Source: Chloroflexota bacterium (GTDB lineage: Bacteria > Chloroflexota > Anaerolineae > Fen-1058). From it: a stretch of 16,701 nucleotides of DNA. The stretch's first letter is position 1. Each line of letters opens with the position of its first letter. The DNA lies in NCBI GenBank assembly GCA_016219235.1, contig JACRBO010000623.1:1-16701 (forward strand), written 5' to 3'. Below the pieces are notes generated by a model. That model was given only the letters and a program-made list of their open reading frames with translations, was not told where the DNA came from and made no database searches. Of the stretch, positions 6,079 through 12,622 are shown piece after piece. Position numbers and translations under genes: made by a program.

Positions 6079-6702
6079 TTAGTGAACTTGCCTGATGACG
6101 GCCACCACGCGGCCTTGAATCTCGCAATTGGCCGGATGGGTGTAGATGGGCCGCATCGTGGGGTTGGCGGGCTGCAAACGGATGCGACCCGCTTCGCGAT
6201 AGAAGTGTTTCAGCGTCATCTCGTCGCTGTCGAGCAGGCGGACAGCCACCATTTCGCCGTCCTTCACGATTGACTGCTTCTTCATCACGACGATGTCGCC
6301 GTCGTTCACCATCGCGTCAATCATCGAAGTGCCGCGCACTTTCAGCGCGTACAGATCGGCTTGCTCCGGAACCATATCGCGCGTCAGGACCAGCGCTTCG
6401 GCGGTGACATCGGTGTAGAACGTGGCGGGCAAACTCGCGCCGATGTGGCCGAGCAGCGGTACGGCATAGGTGCCGTCGGTGAAGGCATTGCCGTTGCGCA
6501 CACGCAAGCCGCGCGGCGTCCACGGATCGCGCTGGATGCGACCGGCCGCCTCGAGCGCATTGAGGTGGTAGTCGACAAGCGACTTGGTGGACAAGCCCAG
6601 CCCCACGCGGATTTCCTCATAAGTGGGCGGGTAGTGGCGCTCGTTCACGAAACGCTCAATGAAGGACAACATCGCTTGTTGCTTGGCAGTCAAAGTTTTC
6701 AT
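6079..6702 (-). CDS. LexA-like repressor with altered cleavage site, heads the FtsK-like operon
   Basis: The 207-residue protein has the LexA plan. An N-terminal winged helix occupies residues 1-68 (YPPTYEEIRVGLGLSTKSLVDYHLNAL). The C-terminal S24 autoprotease domain has Ser126 in RGTSMIDAM and Lys165 in MTLKHFYRE, so the catalytic dyad is present. The cleavage-site segment reads LLGHIGASLP. The usual Ala-Gly bond is replaced by Ala89-Ser90, whereas the neighbouring LexA keeps Ala-Gly. The start at 6700-6702 follows AAAGGA at 6709-6714. A longer frame starting at 6768 would run through the promoter and operator and is rejected. LexA-type operators overlap its promoter, so it is probably SOS-controlled. 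It might act as a specialised repressor with slower or different cleavage. Confidence 0.9.
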   Translation of the reverse strand: MKTLTAKQQAMLSFIERFVNERHYPPTYEEIRVGLGLSTKSLVDYHLNALEAAGRIQRDPWTPRGLRVRNGNAFTDGTYAVPLLGHIGASLPATFYTDVTAEALVLTRDMVPEQADLYALKVRGTSMIDAMVNDGDIVVMKKQSIVKDGEMVAVRLLDSDEMTLKHFYREAGRIRLQPANPTMRPIYTHPANCEIQGRVVAVIRQVH

Positions 6703-6754
6703 CGTAGATCCTTTCGTCGGGCGATAGGTTGAGATTGGGTGATTTAGTGTTATA

Positions 6755-6766
6755 GAACGCCCGTTC
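6755..6766. promoter_or_regulatory. LexA operator at the start of the LexA-like/FtsK-like operon
   Basis: GAAC-GCCC-GTTC matches the Gram-positive/Chloroflexota SOS box GAAC-N4-GTTC perfectly. It lies just downstream of the -10 element at 6773-6778, around the expected transcription start (near 6766), where bound LexA would block transcription. Confidence 0.8.
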
Positions 6767-6772
6767 AAGTCG

Positions 6773-6778
6773 ATTATA
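6773..6778 (-). promoter_or_regulatory. Extended -10 element of the LexA-like operon promoter
   Basis: On the minus strand TGCTATAAT gives a perfect TATAAT preceded by TGn, an extended -10. A weak -35 (TTGATT) lies 15 bases upstream. Operator half-sites lie on both sides. Confidence 0.7.
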
Positions 6779-6790
6779 GCACAAGTGTTC
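6779..6790. promoter_or_regulatory. Degenerate second LexA box
   Basis: GCAC-AAGT-GTTC differs from GAAC-N4-GTTC at one base. It abuts the -10 element, and its centre is 24 bp from the perfect box at 6755-6766. It could allow two LexA dimers to bracket the promoter. Confidence 0.5.
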
Positions 6791-6805
6791 TAAAATCAAT
6801 AGAAC
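6787..6805. repeat. Everted operator half-sites in the -35 region
   Basis: GTTCTA (6787-6792) and TAGAAC (6800-6805) form a 6-bp inverted repeat with a 7-base spacer. The half-sites are the same GAAC/GTTC words as the LexA boxes but in everted order. It may be an extra repressor contact. Confidence 0.45.
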
Positions 6806-6864
6806 GAAATCTTAAAATTGGGGGCGATGACATTGTGACGGGGGTTGCGAACCAGGGGGAAATG

Positions 6865-6894
6865 CCACCGCCCGATCGGCTGATCGGGCGGTGG
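6865..6894 (-). terminator. Strong hairpin after the canonical lexA
   Basis: CCACCGCCCGATC (6865-6877) and its exact complement (6882-6894) form a perfect 13-bp GC-rich stem with loop GGCT. It begins 22 bases after the lexA stop. On the minus strand it is followed only by CATTTCCCCC, a poor U-tract, so termination may be incomplete. Confidence 0.65.
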
Positions 6895-6916
6895 GGAGCG
6901 GCGGATTTATCGGGTG

Positions 6917-7561
6917 TTAGTTTGGCGGGAGAATGACGTGGACGACTTTGCCTTGCACTTCGACCTTGCTGGGATCAACGAAGATCGGCTCCATCGTGGG
7001 GTTGGCCGGTTGCAGGCGGACTTTGCCTTTTTCCTTGAAGAAATACTTGAGCGTGGTCTCTTCCCGGTCGTTGAGCCAGACCGCGACCATCTCACCGTTG
7101 GCGGCTTCCTGGCGATGCTGCATAACGACGATGTCGCCATCGCCGACCATCGCGTCCACCATTGAGTTGCCGCGCACTTGCAGGGCGTAGACGCTATTCA
7201 TGTCAGCTGGCAGCAGACCGCGCGCGATCTCGACGGTTTCTTCGCCCAGGATTTTGAAGTTGGTGTCAGGCACAGGAATCGGTTCACCGGCGGCGATGCG
7301 GCCCAACAGCTGCACATGGACGGTAGGCGAATCGAACAATTCGACGGCCGCCTCGCCGACCAGTTTGAGGCCGCGCGACTTTTCGCGGTCGCGCTCGATG
7401 TAACCTTTCTGCTCAAGAATATTGAGATTGTAGTTGACGACTGAGGTGGACGTGATGCCCACGCTGCGGCCGATCTCGCGGATGGTGGGCGGGTATTTGT
7501 TGCGCGCCGAAAATTCGCGAATGAAGTCTAAAATGGCTTGCTGGCGTTCTGACAAGTTCAT
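6917..7561 (-). CDS. lexA: LexA, canonical SOS repressor
   Basis: The 214-residue protein has the full LexA architecture. The N-terminal winged helix spans residues 1-68 (YPPTIREIGRSVGITSTSVVNYNLNIL). The scissile Ala91-Gly92 lies in LLGRIAAGEPIP. The catalytic Ser133 is in RGNSMVDAMVGDGDIVVM, and Lys172 is in TTLKYFFKE. It represses SOS genes and is self-cleaved on RecA filament contact. The ATG at 7559-7561 follows CAGGAG with good spacing. A longer frame starting at 7597 would run through the repeat-bearing leader and is rejected. It is driven by a consensus promoter with a LexA box in the spacer, so it is autoregulated. Confidence 0.95.
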   Translation of the reverse strand: MNLSERQQAILDFIREFSARNKYPPTIREIGRSVGITSTSVVNYNLNILEQKGYIERDREKSRGLKLVGEAAVELFDSPTVHVQLLGRIAAGEPIPVPDTNFKILGEETVEIARGLLPADMNSVYALQVRGNSMVDAMVGDGDIVVMQHRQEAANGEMVAVWLNDREETTLKYFFKEKGKVRLQPANPTMEPIFVDPSKVEVQGKVVHVILPPN

Positions 7562-7582
7562 GGCTGTCTCCTGTGGGAAATC

Positions 7583-7678
7583 CCCAACATATCCCAAGTT
7601 TTTCCCAAGATTATCCCAAATTCGGGGGAGAGGTTGATCGGGTAGGCTTATCCCAAGTTTAACCCAAATTTATCCCAA
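7583..7678 (-). repeat. Seven TTGGG repeats at helical-turn spacing in the lexA leader
   Basis: On the plus strand CCCAA occurs at 7583, 7593, 7604, 7615 and again at 7652, 7663, 7674. Steps are 10, 11 and 11, then 37, then 11 and 11. The minus-strand consensus is roughly TTGGGATAAAY. The array starts about ten bases after the predicted transcription start and ends just before the lexA ribosome binding site, so it is in the untranslated leader. It may be a binding array for a DNA- or RNA-binding protein. Confidence 0.85.
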
Positions 7679-7690
7679 CTGTTGTTTGGC

Positions 7691-7719
7691 ATTATATGCG
7701 AACAATTGTTCGGTGTCAA
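7691..7719 (-). promoter_or_regulatory. Consensus sigma-70 promoter of lexA
   Basis: On the minus strand TTGACA (7714-7719) and TATAAT (7691-7696) are both perfect and are separated by exactly 17 bases. Transcription should start near 7684 and give a leader of about 120 bases. The spacer contains the LexA box at 7699-7712. Confidence 0.9.
7699..7712. promoter_or_regulatory. LexA box in the lexA promoter spacer
   Basis: CGAACAATTGTTCG is a perfect 14-bp palindrome that fits the GAAC-N4-GTTC SOS box with matching C/G flanks. It sits between the -35 and -10 of lexA, so bound LexA would exclude RNA polymerase. Confidence 0.92.
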
Positions 7720-7729
7720 TAGGCAAATT

Positions 7730-7741
7730 GAACGGAAGTTC
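7730..7741. promoter_or_regulatory. Second LexA box upstream of the lexA -35
   Basis: GAAC-GGAA-GTTC is a second exact GAAC-N4-GTTC match. Its centre is 30 bp from that of the first box, close to three helical turns, so two LexA dimers could bind the same DNA face. It could also affect the divergent transcript toward the permease genes. Confidence 0.8.
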
Positions 7742-7773
7742 TTTTTGACATCGGCGAAGAGTACTTTGCCTTG

Positions 7774-7782
7774 TGATAGAAT
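7774..7782 (+). promoter_or_regulatory. Possible extended -10 for the ABC permease genes
   Basis: TGATAGAAT is TGn plus a one-mismatch -10 hexamer on the plus strand, about 190 bases before the first permease. A TTGACA at 7745-7750 is too far upstream (26-base gap) to pair with it. This is a weak prediction. Confidence 0.3.
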
Positions 7783-7972
7783 GGCGCGGTGCCCCAACCA
7801 GCCTGAACCTTTAGCGGTGAGAAACGATAATTTGTTCAAGACTTCACAACGCGCTTCCCTGTGCCACTGTGCCTTGCCCAGCCATGCCCGCGCGAGGCCG
7901 TCGCAGGCAGGTTCCGCTGAGACCGGCGAATTGAGTTGCTCGTTGAACCACGTGACTTGAGGATTTCGCAGA
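7783..7972 (+). other. Leader or intergenic stretch before the permeases
   Basis: Within the 411-base gap between the two start codons (7562-7972), the left half holds the lexA leader, promoter and operators. In 7783-7972 I see no convincing gene, repeat or hairpin, and no start of a substrate-binding protein gene, although such a gene often precedes permeases of this type. Confidence 0.5.
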
Positions 7973-9049
7973 ATGCCCCCTCTTTTGAAATTTATGCTAC
8001 GTCGGCTGATGTTGATTCCGGTGACGATGGTCATCGTCACGGCGGTGCTGTACGGCATTGTGATGTTTACCCCGGCCGAGGCGCGTGCCCAGTTGTATTT
8101 GGGCAACAGTACCGGGATTGATCGGATGAGCGCTGAGCAGCTGCAACGATTGATCGAGCGCATCATCCGCGAACGCGGTCTGAACGATCCATTTCCGGTG
8201 CAGTACTTCAACTGGATCCGATCGGTCATCGGCGGCGAATGGGGCTGGAGCCCGGTGTTTCGCGCGTCGGTGCTGGATTTGATTCAGGCGCGCGCGCCGA
8301 TCACGATCGAGTTGACGTTGTGGTCGATGATCGTGTTCATTCCGACGGGGATTCTGAGCGGCGTGGTTGCCAGCCGCCGACGGGGCCAGCTGATCGATCG
8401 GGTGTTTGGCGTGACGGCTTTTGGCGCAACATCGATCCCGCCGTTTGTGCTGGGCCTGATGATGATCTCATTTTTGTACATCGGGCTGGGCTGGTTTGCG
8501 CCCAACCGCCTGAGTGCGGATATGGAAATTGCGGTGCGCGCGCCTGATTTTACGGCGTTTACGGGCCTGTACACGCTCGATGGTTTGTTGAACGGCCGAT
8601 TGGATATCTCGCTGGATGCGCTGCAACATCTGGTGATGCCGGTGCTGTCGCTGAGCGCGCTGCACTGGGCCACAGTGGGGTGGGTGACGCGCACGACGAT
8701 GGTAGAAGAGTTGGACAAAGACTATGTCACCGCAGCGCAGGCGCGCGGCGTGTCCGATAACCGCATCGTGTGGAAGCACGTGCTGCGCAATGCGCTGATT
8801 CCAGCTTTAACGACGAGCGTGTTGTCGGCGGCGTCACTGGTGTCCGGGGTGTATGTCATCGAGCGTGTCTTCAATTTGCATGGCGTGTCGGAGATTATTA
8901 CGGGCACGGGCTTGACTGGTTTTGGCGACGCGCCGCTGGCGCTGGGCTTTGCGGTCTACAGCGTCAGCGTGGTGTTGAGCGTGATGTTTGTGTTGGACCT
9001 GGCACAGGCGATTGTCGATCCGCGCTTGCGCGAGAGGTTGACCGAATGA
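7973..9049 (+). CDS. ABC transporter permease, DppB/OppB-like
   Basis: The 358-residue inner-membrane protein has an N-terminal helix (LIPVTMVIVTAVLYGIVMF, ~14-32), an extracytoplasmic region to ~105 and about five more helices. The BPD_transp_1 EAA loop is at ~251-271 (YVTAAQARGVSDNRIVWKHV), where the ATPase docks. The C-terminus VDPRLRERL is the typical DppB-type ending (DPR). It is somewhat longer than most DppB proteins (~310-340) because of the region at 180-215. It would import di- or oligopeptides or a related solute; the substrate cannot be read from the sequence. Start: ATG 7973 after GAGGAT. It overlaps the next gene by four bases. Confidence 0.9.
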   Translation: MPPLLKFMLRRLMLIPVTMVIVTAVLYGIVMFTPAEARAQLYLGNSTGIDRMSAEQLQRLIERIIRERGLNDPFPVQYFNWIRSVIGGEWGWSPVFRASVLDLIQARAPITIELTLWSMIVFIPTGILSGVVASRRRGQLIDRVFGVTAFGATSIPPFVLGLMMISFLYIGLGWFAPNRLSADMEIAVRAPDFTAFTGLYTLDGLLNGRLDISLDALQHLVMPVLSLSALHWATVGWVTRTTMVEELDKDYVTAAQARGVSDNRIVWKHVLRNALIPALTTSVLSAASLVSGVYVIERVFNLHGVSEIITGTGLTGFGDAPLALGFAVYSVSVVLSVMFVLDLAQAIVDPRLRERLTE

Positions 9050-9963
9050 TGCGCGACGTGTGGCGGTTTCTGCGGCAGTGGCAGAACGTGATCGGGCTGG
9101 TGTTAGTCAGCGCGATGCTCTACGTAGCGATCGATGTGCCGCGCCTGGCGCCGCCCGATCCCGGCAAGCCGGAGTCGTATCACGTGGTGGGCCGCTCTAC
9201 CGATCGGACGCCGCGCCCGCCCAGCGAGGTCGCGCCGTGGGGGACGGTATCCGGCCAACTGGATGTGCGTCACTCGGTGCTGTGGGGCGTGCGCTCGGCG
9301 CTGCGGTTTGGTCTGACTGTCACAGTGTTGACGGCGGTCTTTGGCATTCTGGTCGGCGCGATCAGCGGCTATCTGGGCGGCTGGTTCAACGCCATCGTGA
9401 TGCGTATCACTGACGCGCTGCTGGCCTTCCCTGTGATCGCGGGCGTGGTCTTGTTCGAGCAGATTGTGGTGCGGCCGTCGGTCGGGCAGCCGCCCAATGC
9501 GGCCTATGTGTTCTTCGATACACTGGGGCTTGATCCGCTGATGGCGGCGCTGATCGCGTTTTCGTGGATGCCGTATGCGCGCCTGATCAACGCGAATGTG
9601 CTGAAAATCAAGCAGATCGACTACATGCTCGCGTCGAAGTCGCTGGGCGTGGGCACGCTGCGCATGGTCTTCAAGCACGTGATCCCCAACACGGTCTCGC
9701 CGGCACTGGTGCTGGCCGCGCGCGATGTGGGCGTGTTCGTCGTGCTGGAAGCCGCCTTTACGTTTATCGGCCTGGGCGGCGGCAGCGAGTGGGGTAATTT
9801 GCTAGCCGCCAATCGCAACTGGATCATCGGCGTGCGCGGCAACCCGTTTACGTACTGGTGGGTGTACGTTCCGCCGACGATCGCGCTGATCCTCTTTGGC
9901 ATGGGCTGGAATCTGTTGGGCGATGGCTTGAATGCGGTGTTGAATCCCCGGCAGCGAAGGTAA
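9046..9963 (+). CDS. ABC transporter permease, DppC/OppC-like
   Basis: The 305-residue inner-membrane protein has an N-terminal helix ([15 protein letters not shown], ~15-29) and a proline-rich periplasmic stretch (~31-65). The transport domain follows from ~80, with helices near 88-110, 122-142 and 162-180. The EAA loop is at ~193-215 ([20 protein letters not shown]). The ending [11 protein letters not shown] is typical of DppC (GDGLRDALDPR). The ATG at 9046 overlaps the stop of the first permease as ATGA, with GAGAGG eight bases upstream. The reading frame is open further upstream to 8770, but that part is out-of-frame permease sequence. No ATPase or binding-protein gene follows, so partners must be encoded elsewhere. 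Confidence 0.9.
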   Translation: MMRDVWRFLRQWQNVIGLVLVSAMLYVAIDVPRLAPPDPGKPESYHVVGRSTDRTPRPPSEVAPWGTVSGQLDVRHSVLWGVRSALRFGLTVTVLTAVFGILVGAISGYLGGWFNAIVMRITDALLAFPVIAGVVLFEQIVVRPSVGQPPNAAYVFFDTLGLDPLMAALIAFSWMPYARLINANVLKIKQIDYMLASKSLGVGTLRMVFKHVIPNTVSPALVLAARDVGVFVVLEAAFTFIGLGGGSEWGNLLAANRNWIIGVRGNPFTYWWVYVPPTIALILFGMGWNLLGDGLNAVLNPRQRR

Positions 9964-9964
9964 G

Positions 9965-10283
9965 TCAATACCTGATCGCGCAACCATCCTTCCGCGGGTC
10001 TGATCCACCCAATAACGCGCCACTCACCGGATCGATCACGATCATTTGCCCGCCGCCAAAGCCGTTGCCGGGGATTACGTCGTGCCCGAGCGCGGCTAAC
10101 GCCTGTCGACATCGGTTCCACCACATTCAATGTTGCGGCGGTCGCCACGGCGGCATCGATCGCATTGCCGCCGGTTATCAGAATTCGCAGGCCGGCCTGG
10201 GCCGCGAGCGGTTGACTGGCGGCGACCATACCTTGATTGGACATCACGACCGATCGACGGGAAGGGAAGCGGAGTACATCCAT
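9965..10283 (-). pseudogene. Gamma-glutamyltranspeptidase remnant with a large internal deletion
   Basis: The first ~61 codons from ATG 10281-10283 encode a clear GGT N-terminus: [24 protein letters not shown], then [24 protein letters not shown]. In another frame, the sequence from about 10099 down to TGA 9965-9967 encodes a GGT C-terminus: [24 protein letters not shown], then [18 protein letters not shown]. The two ends meet near 10097-10103, where a GGT should continue as TGVGGD. About 430 of ~530 residues are missing, including the Thr nucleophile and nearly all of both subunits, and the halves are out of frame. AGGTG precedes the start. The gene cannot be functional. It lies convergent with, and two bases from, the permease gene, which suggests a former peptide or glutathione scavenging role. 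Confidence 0.85.
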
Positions 10284-10299
10284 CTTGACACCTCGCAGA

Positions 10300-10350
10300 G
10301 TGATAAGTGATGAGTGATAAGGGACATCACTCGTTACTCGTCACTCATCA
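10300..10350. repeat. Inverted arrays of 7-base units before the acyl-CoA dehydrogenase gene
   Basis: Three direct units GTGATAA, GTGATGA, GTGATAA (10300-10320) are followed after GGGACA by TCACTCG, TTACTCG, TCACTCA (10327-10347), roughly the reverse complement in register. A TTTTT run follows at 10351-10355. The whole could fold as an imperfect hairpin between the GGT remnant and the acyl-CoA dehydrogenase promoter. It may be a low-complexity intergenic repeat or a weak terminator. Confidence 0.6.
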
Positions 10351-10359
10351 TTTTTAGGC

Positions 10360-10365
10360 TATAAT
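10360..10365 (+). promoter_or_regulatory. Putative -10 of the acyl-CoA dehydrogenase operon
   Basis: A perfect TATAAT lies 30 bases before the ATG. No good -35 is seen at the normal distance, where the repeat arms at 10327-10350 lie. The leader would be about 24 bases and contains AAGGA at 10384-10388, seven bases from the start. Confidence 0.5.
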
Positions 10366-10395
10366 CAAGTCTAACCCCACTCCAAGGATCAAGCA

Positions 10396-11562
10396 ATGAC
10401 TGGCCCCAATCTCGATCTGACCGAAGAACACAAGATGATTCGCGATGCGGCGCGCGACTTTGCGCAGAATGAAATCGCGCCGGTGGCCGCGCACTTCGAC
10501 GAAACCGGCGAATTCCCGCGCGAGACGATCAAGAAGATGGGCGCGCTGGGCCTGATGGGCATCGAAGTGCCGGAAGAATACGGCGGCTCCGGGCTGGACA
10601 CGCTGGCCTACGTGCTGGCGATGACGGAGATTGCCAAAGCCGATGTGAGCCATAGCACGATCATGTCGGTGAACAATTCGCTGTACTGCCACGGCATTTT
10701 GAAATTTGGCACGGAAGAACAGAAGCGCAAGTACGTGCCGCCGATCGCGACCGGCAAAGCGATCGGGGCGTATTCGCTGACCGAGCCGATGAGTGGCTCC
10801 GACGCAGGCACGATGAAGAGCAGGGCCGTGCGCGATGGCGATCACTACATCATCAACGGGCGCAAGAGTTGGGTCACTTCTGGCCCGGTGGCGGATTACG
10901 TGGTGGTGTTTACGATGACGCAGCCTGAGTTGAAGCACAGGGGCGTCACGGCCTTCATTGTCGAATCTGATAACCCCGGTTACATTCGCGGCAAGACCGA
11001 ACCCAAGCTGGGCATTCGCGCCTCGGCGACGTGCGAGATTGTGTACGAAGACTATCGCGTGCCCGTGGAGAATCGCCTGGGTGCGGAAGGTGACGGCTTC
11101 AAGATCGCGATGACGGTGCTGGATGCGGGCCGCATCGGGATCGCGTCGCAGGCCCTGGGCGTGTCGGAAGCGGCCTTTGAAGCGGCTGTGAAATACTCCA
11201 AAGAGCGCGAAGCGTTTGGTCAGGCCATTGGTCAATTTCAGGGCATCCAGTGGATGCTGGCCGACATGAAGACGCGCATCGAAGCGGCGCGCCTATTGAT
11301 TTGGAACGCGGCTTTAGCGAAAGAGCGCACCAAGACCGAAGGCGGCCGCTATAGTCTGGAAGCCAGCATGGCCAAGTTGTATGCCAGCGAGACGGCGATG
11401 TGGGTCACAGAGAAAGCGGTGCAGATTCACGGCGGCATGGGTTATAGCAAAGAACTGCCGCTAGAGCGCTATTTCCGCGACGCGAAGATCACCGAGATTT
11501 ACGAAGGCACCAGCGAGATTCAACGGCTGGTCATTGCGCGGAATGTCCTGGGCTTGAAGTAG
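10396..11562 (+). CDS. Acyl-CoA dehydrogenase (short-chain/branched type)
   Basis: The 388-residue protein is of standard length for the flavin-dependent family. It oxidises acyl-CoA to enoyl-CoA and passes electrons to electron-transfer flavoprotein. Visible signatures are [14 protein letters not shown] (~55-68), [16 protein letters not shown] (~123-138), the WVTSGP FAD contact (~153), [21 protein letters not shown] (~275-295), and [23 protein letters not shown] (~343-365). The catalytic glutamate is E370 in [12 protein letters not shown], at the position used by short- and medium-chain, not isovaleryl, enzymes. The chain-length specificity is not certain. It starts the plus-strand operon; the next gene begins four bases after its stop. 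Confidence 0.95.
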   Translation: MTGPNLDLTEEHKMIRDAARDFAQNEIAPVAAHFDETGEFPRETIKKMGALGLMGIEVPEEYGGSGLDTLAYVLAMTEIAKADVSHSTIMSVNNSLYCHGILKFGTEEQKRKYVPPIATGKAIGAYSLTEPMSGSDAGTMKSRAVRDGDHYIINGRKSWVTSGPVADYVVVFTMTQPELKHRGVTAFIVESDNPGYIRGKTEPKLGIRASATCEIVYEDYRVPVENRLGAEGDGFKIAMTVLDAGRIGIASQALGVSEAAFEAAVKYSKEREAFGQAIGQFQGIQWMLADMKTRIEAARLLIWNAALAKERTKTEGGRYSLEASMAKLYASETAMWVTEKAVQIHGGMGYSKELPLERYFRDAKITEIYEGTSEIQRLVIARNVLGLK

Positions 11563-11566
11563 CGCG

Positions 11567-12622
11567 ATGACGGATTTCCTCCGGCGCAACCGACAAAGCG
11601 TGTCCTGGGCGATCATGGCGATCGCCATCGCACTGGTGGCCGGGTGGCTGCCACAAGGTTTCGATTACCGGATGGTGTTCGTTCCGCATCTGGTGCCGGT
11701 CTTCTTTGTGCCGTGGACAGACGGGCTGCTCTATCTGTTGCCGTGGCCGGTCCTGGTCTCGATCACAATCATGTCGCTGGTGATCGCCATTCAGCGCAAC
11801 GGCGGCTCGAAGTGGCTGATTATTCCCGCGGTGTTCTCACTGCCGACGATCTGGGTACTGCTGTTGGGCGCCCTGGAAGGCGTGACGTTGGCGGGGCTGC
11901 TGGTGCTGCGCTACGCGCTGCCGGTGCGTCTGGTTGAAACGTTTGCCGCACGCGATCGCCGCTGGTGGCTGGCGCTGGTGGTGTTGGGCGCAGCGACCGT
12001 CGTCGGGGCGGCGATCATCGGCACACTGCAAGGCCCCCATTACAACTTCACCAACTCAACAACGTTGGGCCAACAGCCCCTCATCGGCCTCGCGATGATC
12101 CTGTTGCTGCCGTGGGCTATGCCGCTGATCCTGCTCCGGCCACAGTTGGCGGCTTTTGCTTTGCTGGCGCGGCGCAGCTGGTTTGTGGCCGGTGCGCTGT
12201 GGATGGTGTTGTCGGTGATCATCTGGGGATGGTGGCTGCCCAACTTGTTGTTGAAAGTCACGCCGGAATTGAAGGCTGCCCAGCCTCAAAATGTTTCGCT
12301 GTTTCCCTGGTCAATCGTATTTGTCCTGCCCATGTTGTGGCTATCGCGCCGGGATCCTGATATGCTGATGGCGGCCGGCAGTCTCATCGCACCCTCGGTT
12401 ATTCCGTATTACTACCTGGTGTTGATACCCAGTCTGGCGCGTTTGCCGCTGAAATACGCGATGGTGTGCTGGCTCAGTTCGTTTCTGCCGCTCACCGCCA
12501 ATTACTTCGGGCCGGCCTGGTGGCTGACGGGCAATGTGTTTCCATTGATGATCTGGTCAGGCCTGTGGCACACGCGCACATCAGCGGACAAGCCGCCAGC
12601 AGCCATGTGGCAAGCAGCATGA
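11567..12622 (+). CDS. Polytopic membrane protein of unknown function
   Basis: The 351-residue protein has about nine or ten hydrophobic helices, near residues 12-30, 55-76, 82-102, 132-153, 171-190, 205-224, 245-260, 267-288, 295-312 and 318-334. It is very rich in Trp and Leu. It has no signal peptidase site, no ATPase motif and no family signature that I can name. The overall look recalls GT87-type integral membrane glycosyltransferases, but I cannot show a catalytic residue pattern. It starts four bases after the acyl-CoA dehydrogenase with no clear Shine-Dalgarno, and it shares an ATGA overlap with the next gene. It is probably co-expressed with the acyl-CoA genes, with an unknown role. 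Confidence 0.75.
   Translation: MTDFLRRNRQSVSWAIMAIAIALVAGWLPQGFDYRMVFVPHLVPVFFVPWTDGLLYLLPWPVLVSITIMSLVIAIQRNGGSKWLIIPAVFSLPTIWVLLLGALEGVTLAGLLVLRYALPVRLVETFAARDRRWWLALVVLGAATVVGAAIIGTLQGPHYNFTNSTTLGQQPLIGLAMILLLPWAMPLILLRPQLAAFALLARRSWFVAGALWMVLSVIIWGWWLPNLLLKVTPELKAAQPQNVSLFPWSIVFVLPMLWLSRRDPDMLMAAGSLIAPSVIPYYYLVLIPSLARLPLKYAMVCWLSSFLPLTANYFGPAWWLTGNVFPLMIWSGLWHTRTSADKPPAAMWQAA

Noticed and set aside
7611..7678. TTATCCCAA words as DnaA boxes or an origin
   Set aside because: Each differs from TTATCCACA at two positions, there is no AT-rich unwinding region or dnaA/dnaN gene, and the phasing includes copies that match even less.
7745..7750. TTGACA as the -35 of a plus-strand promoter
   Set aside because: No -10 hexamer lies 16-18 bases downstream; the nearest good one is 26 bases away.
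7682..7960. 92-codon plus-strand frame before the permeases
   Set aside because: It begins within the lexA promoter region, has no ribosome binding site and has a composition unlike neighbouring proteins.
8770..9045. N-terminal extension of the second permease
   Set aside because: It is out-of-frame coding sequence of the first permease. The ATG at 9046 with an ATGA overlap and ribosome binding site is the real start.
10354..11235. 293-codon minus-strand open frame
   Set aside because: It is antisense to the acyl-CoA dehydrogenase with a biased composition and no promoter.
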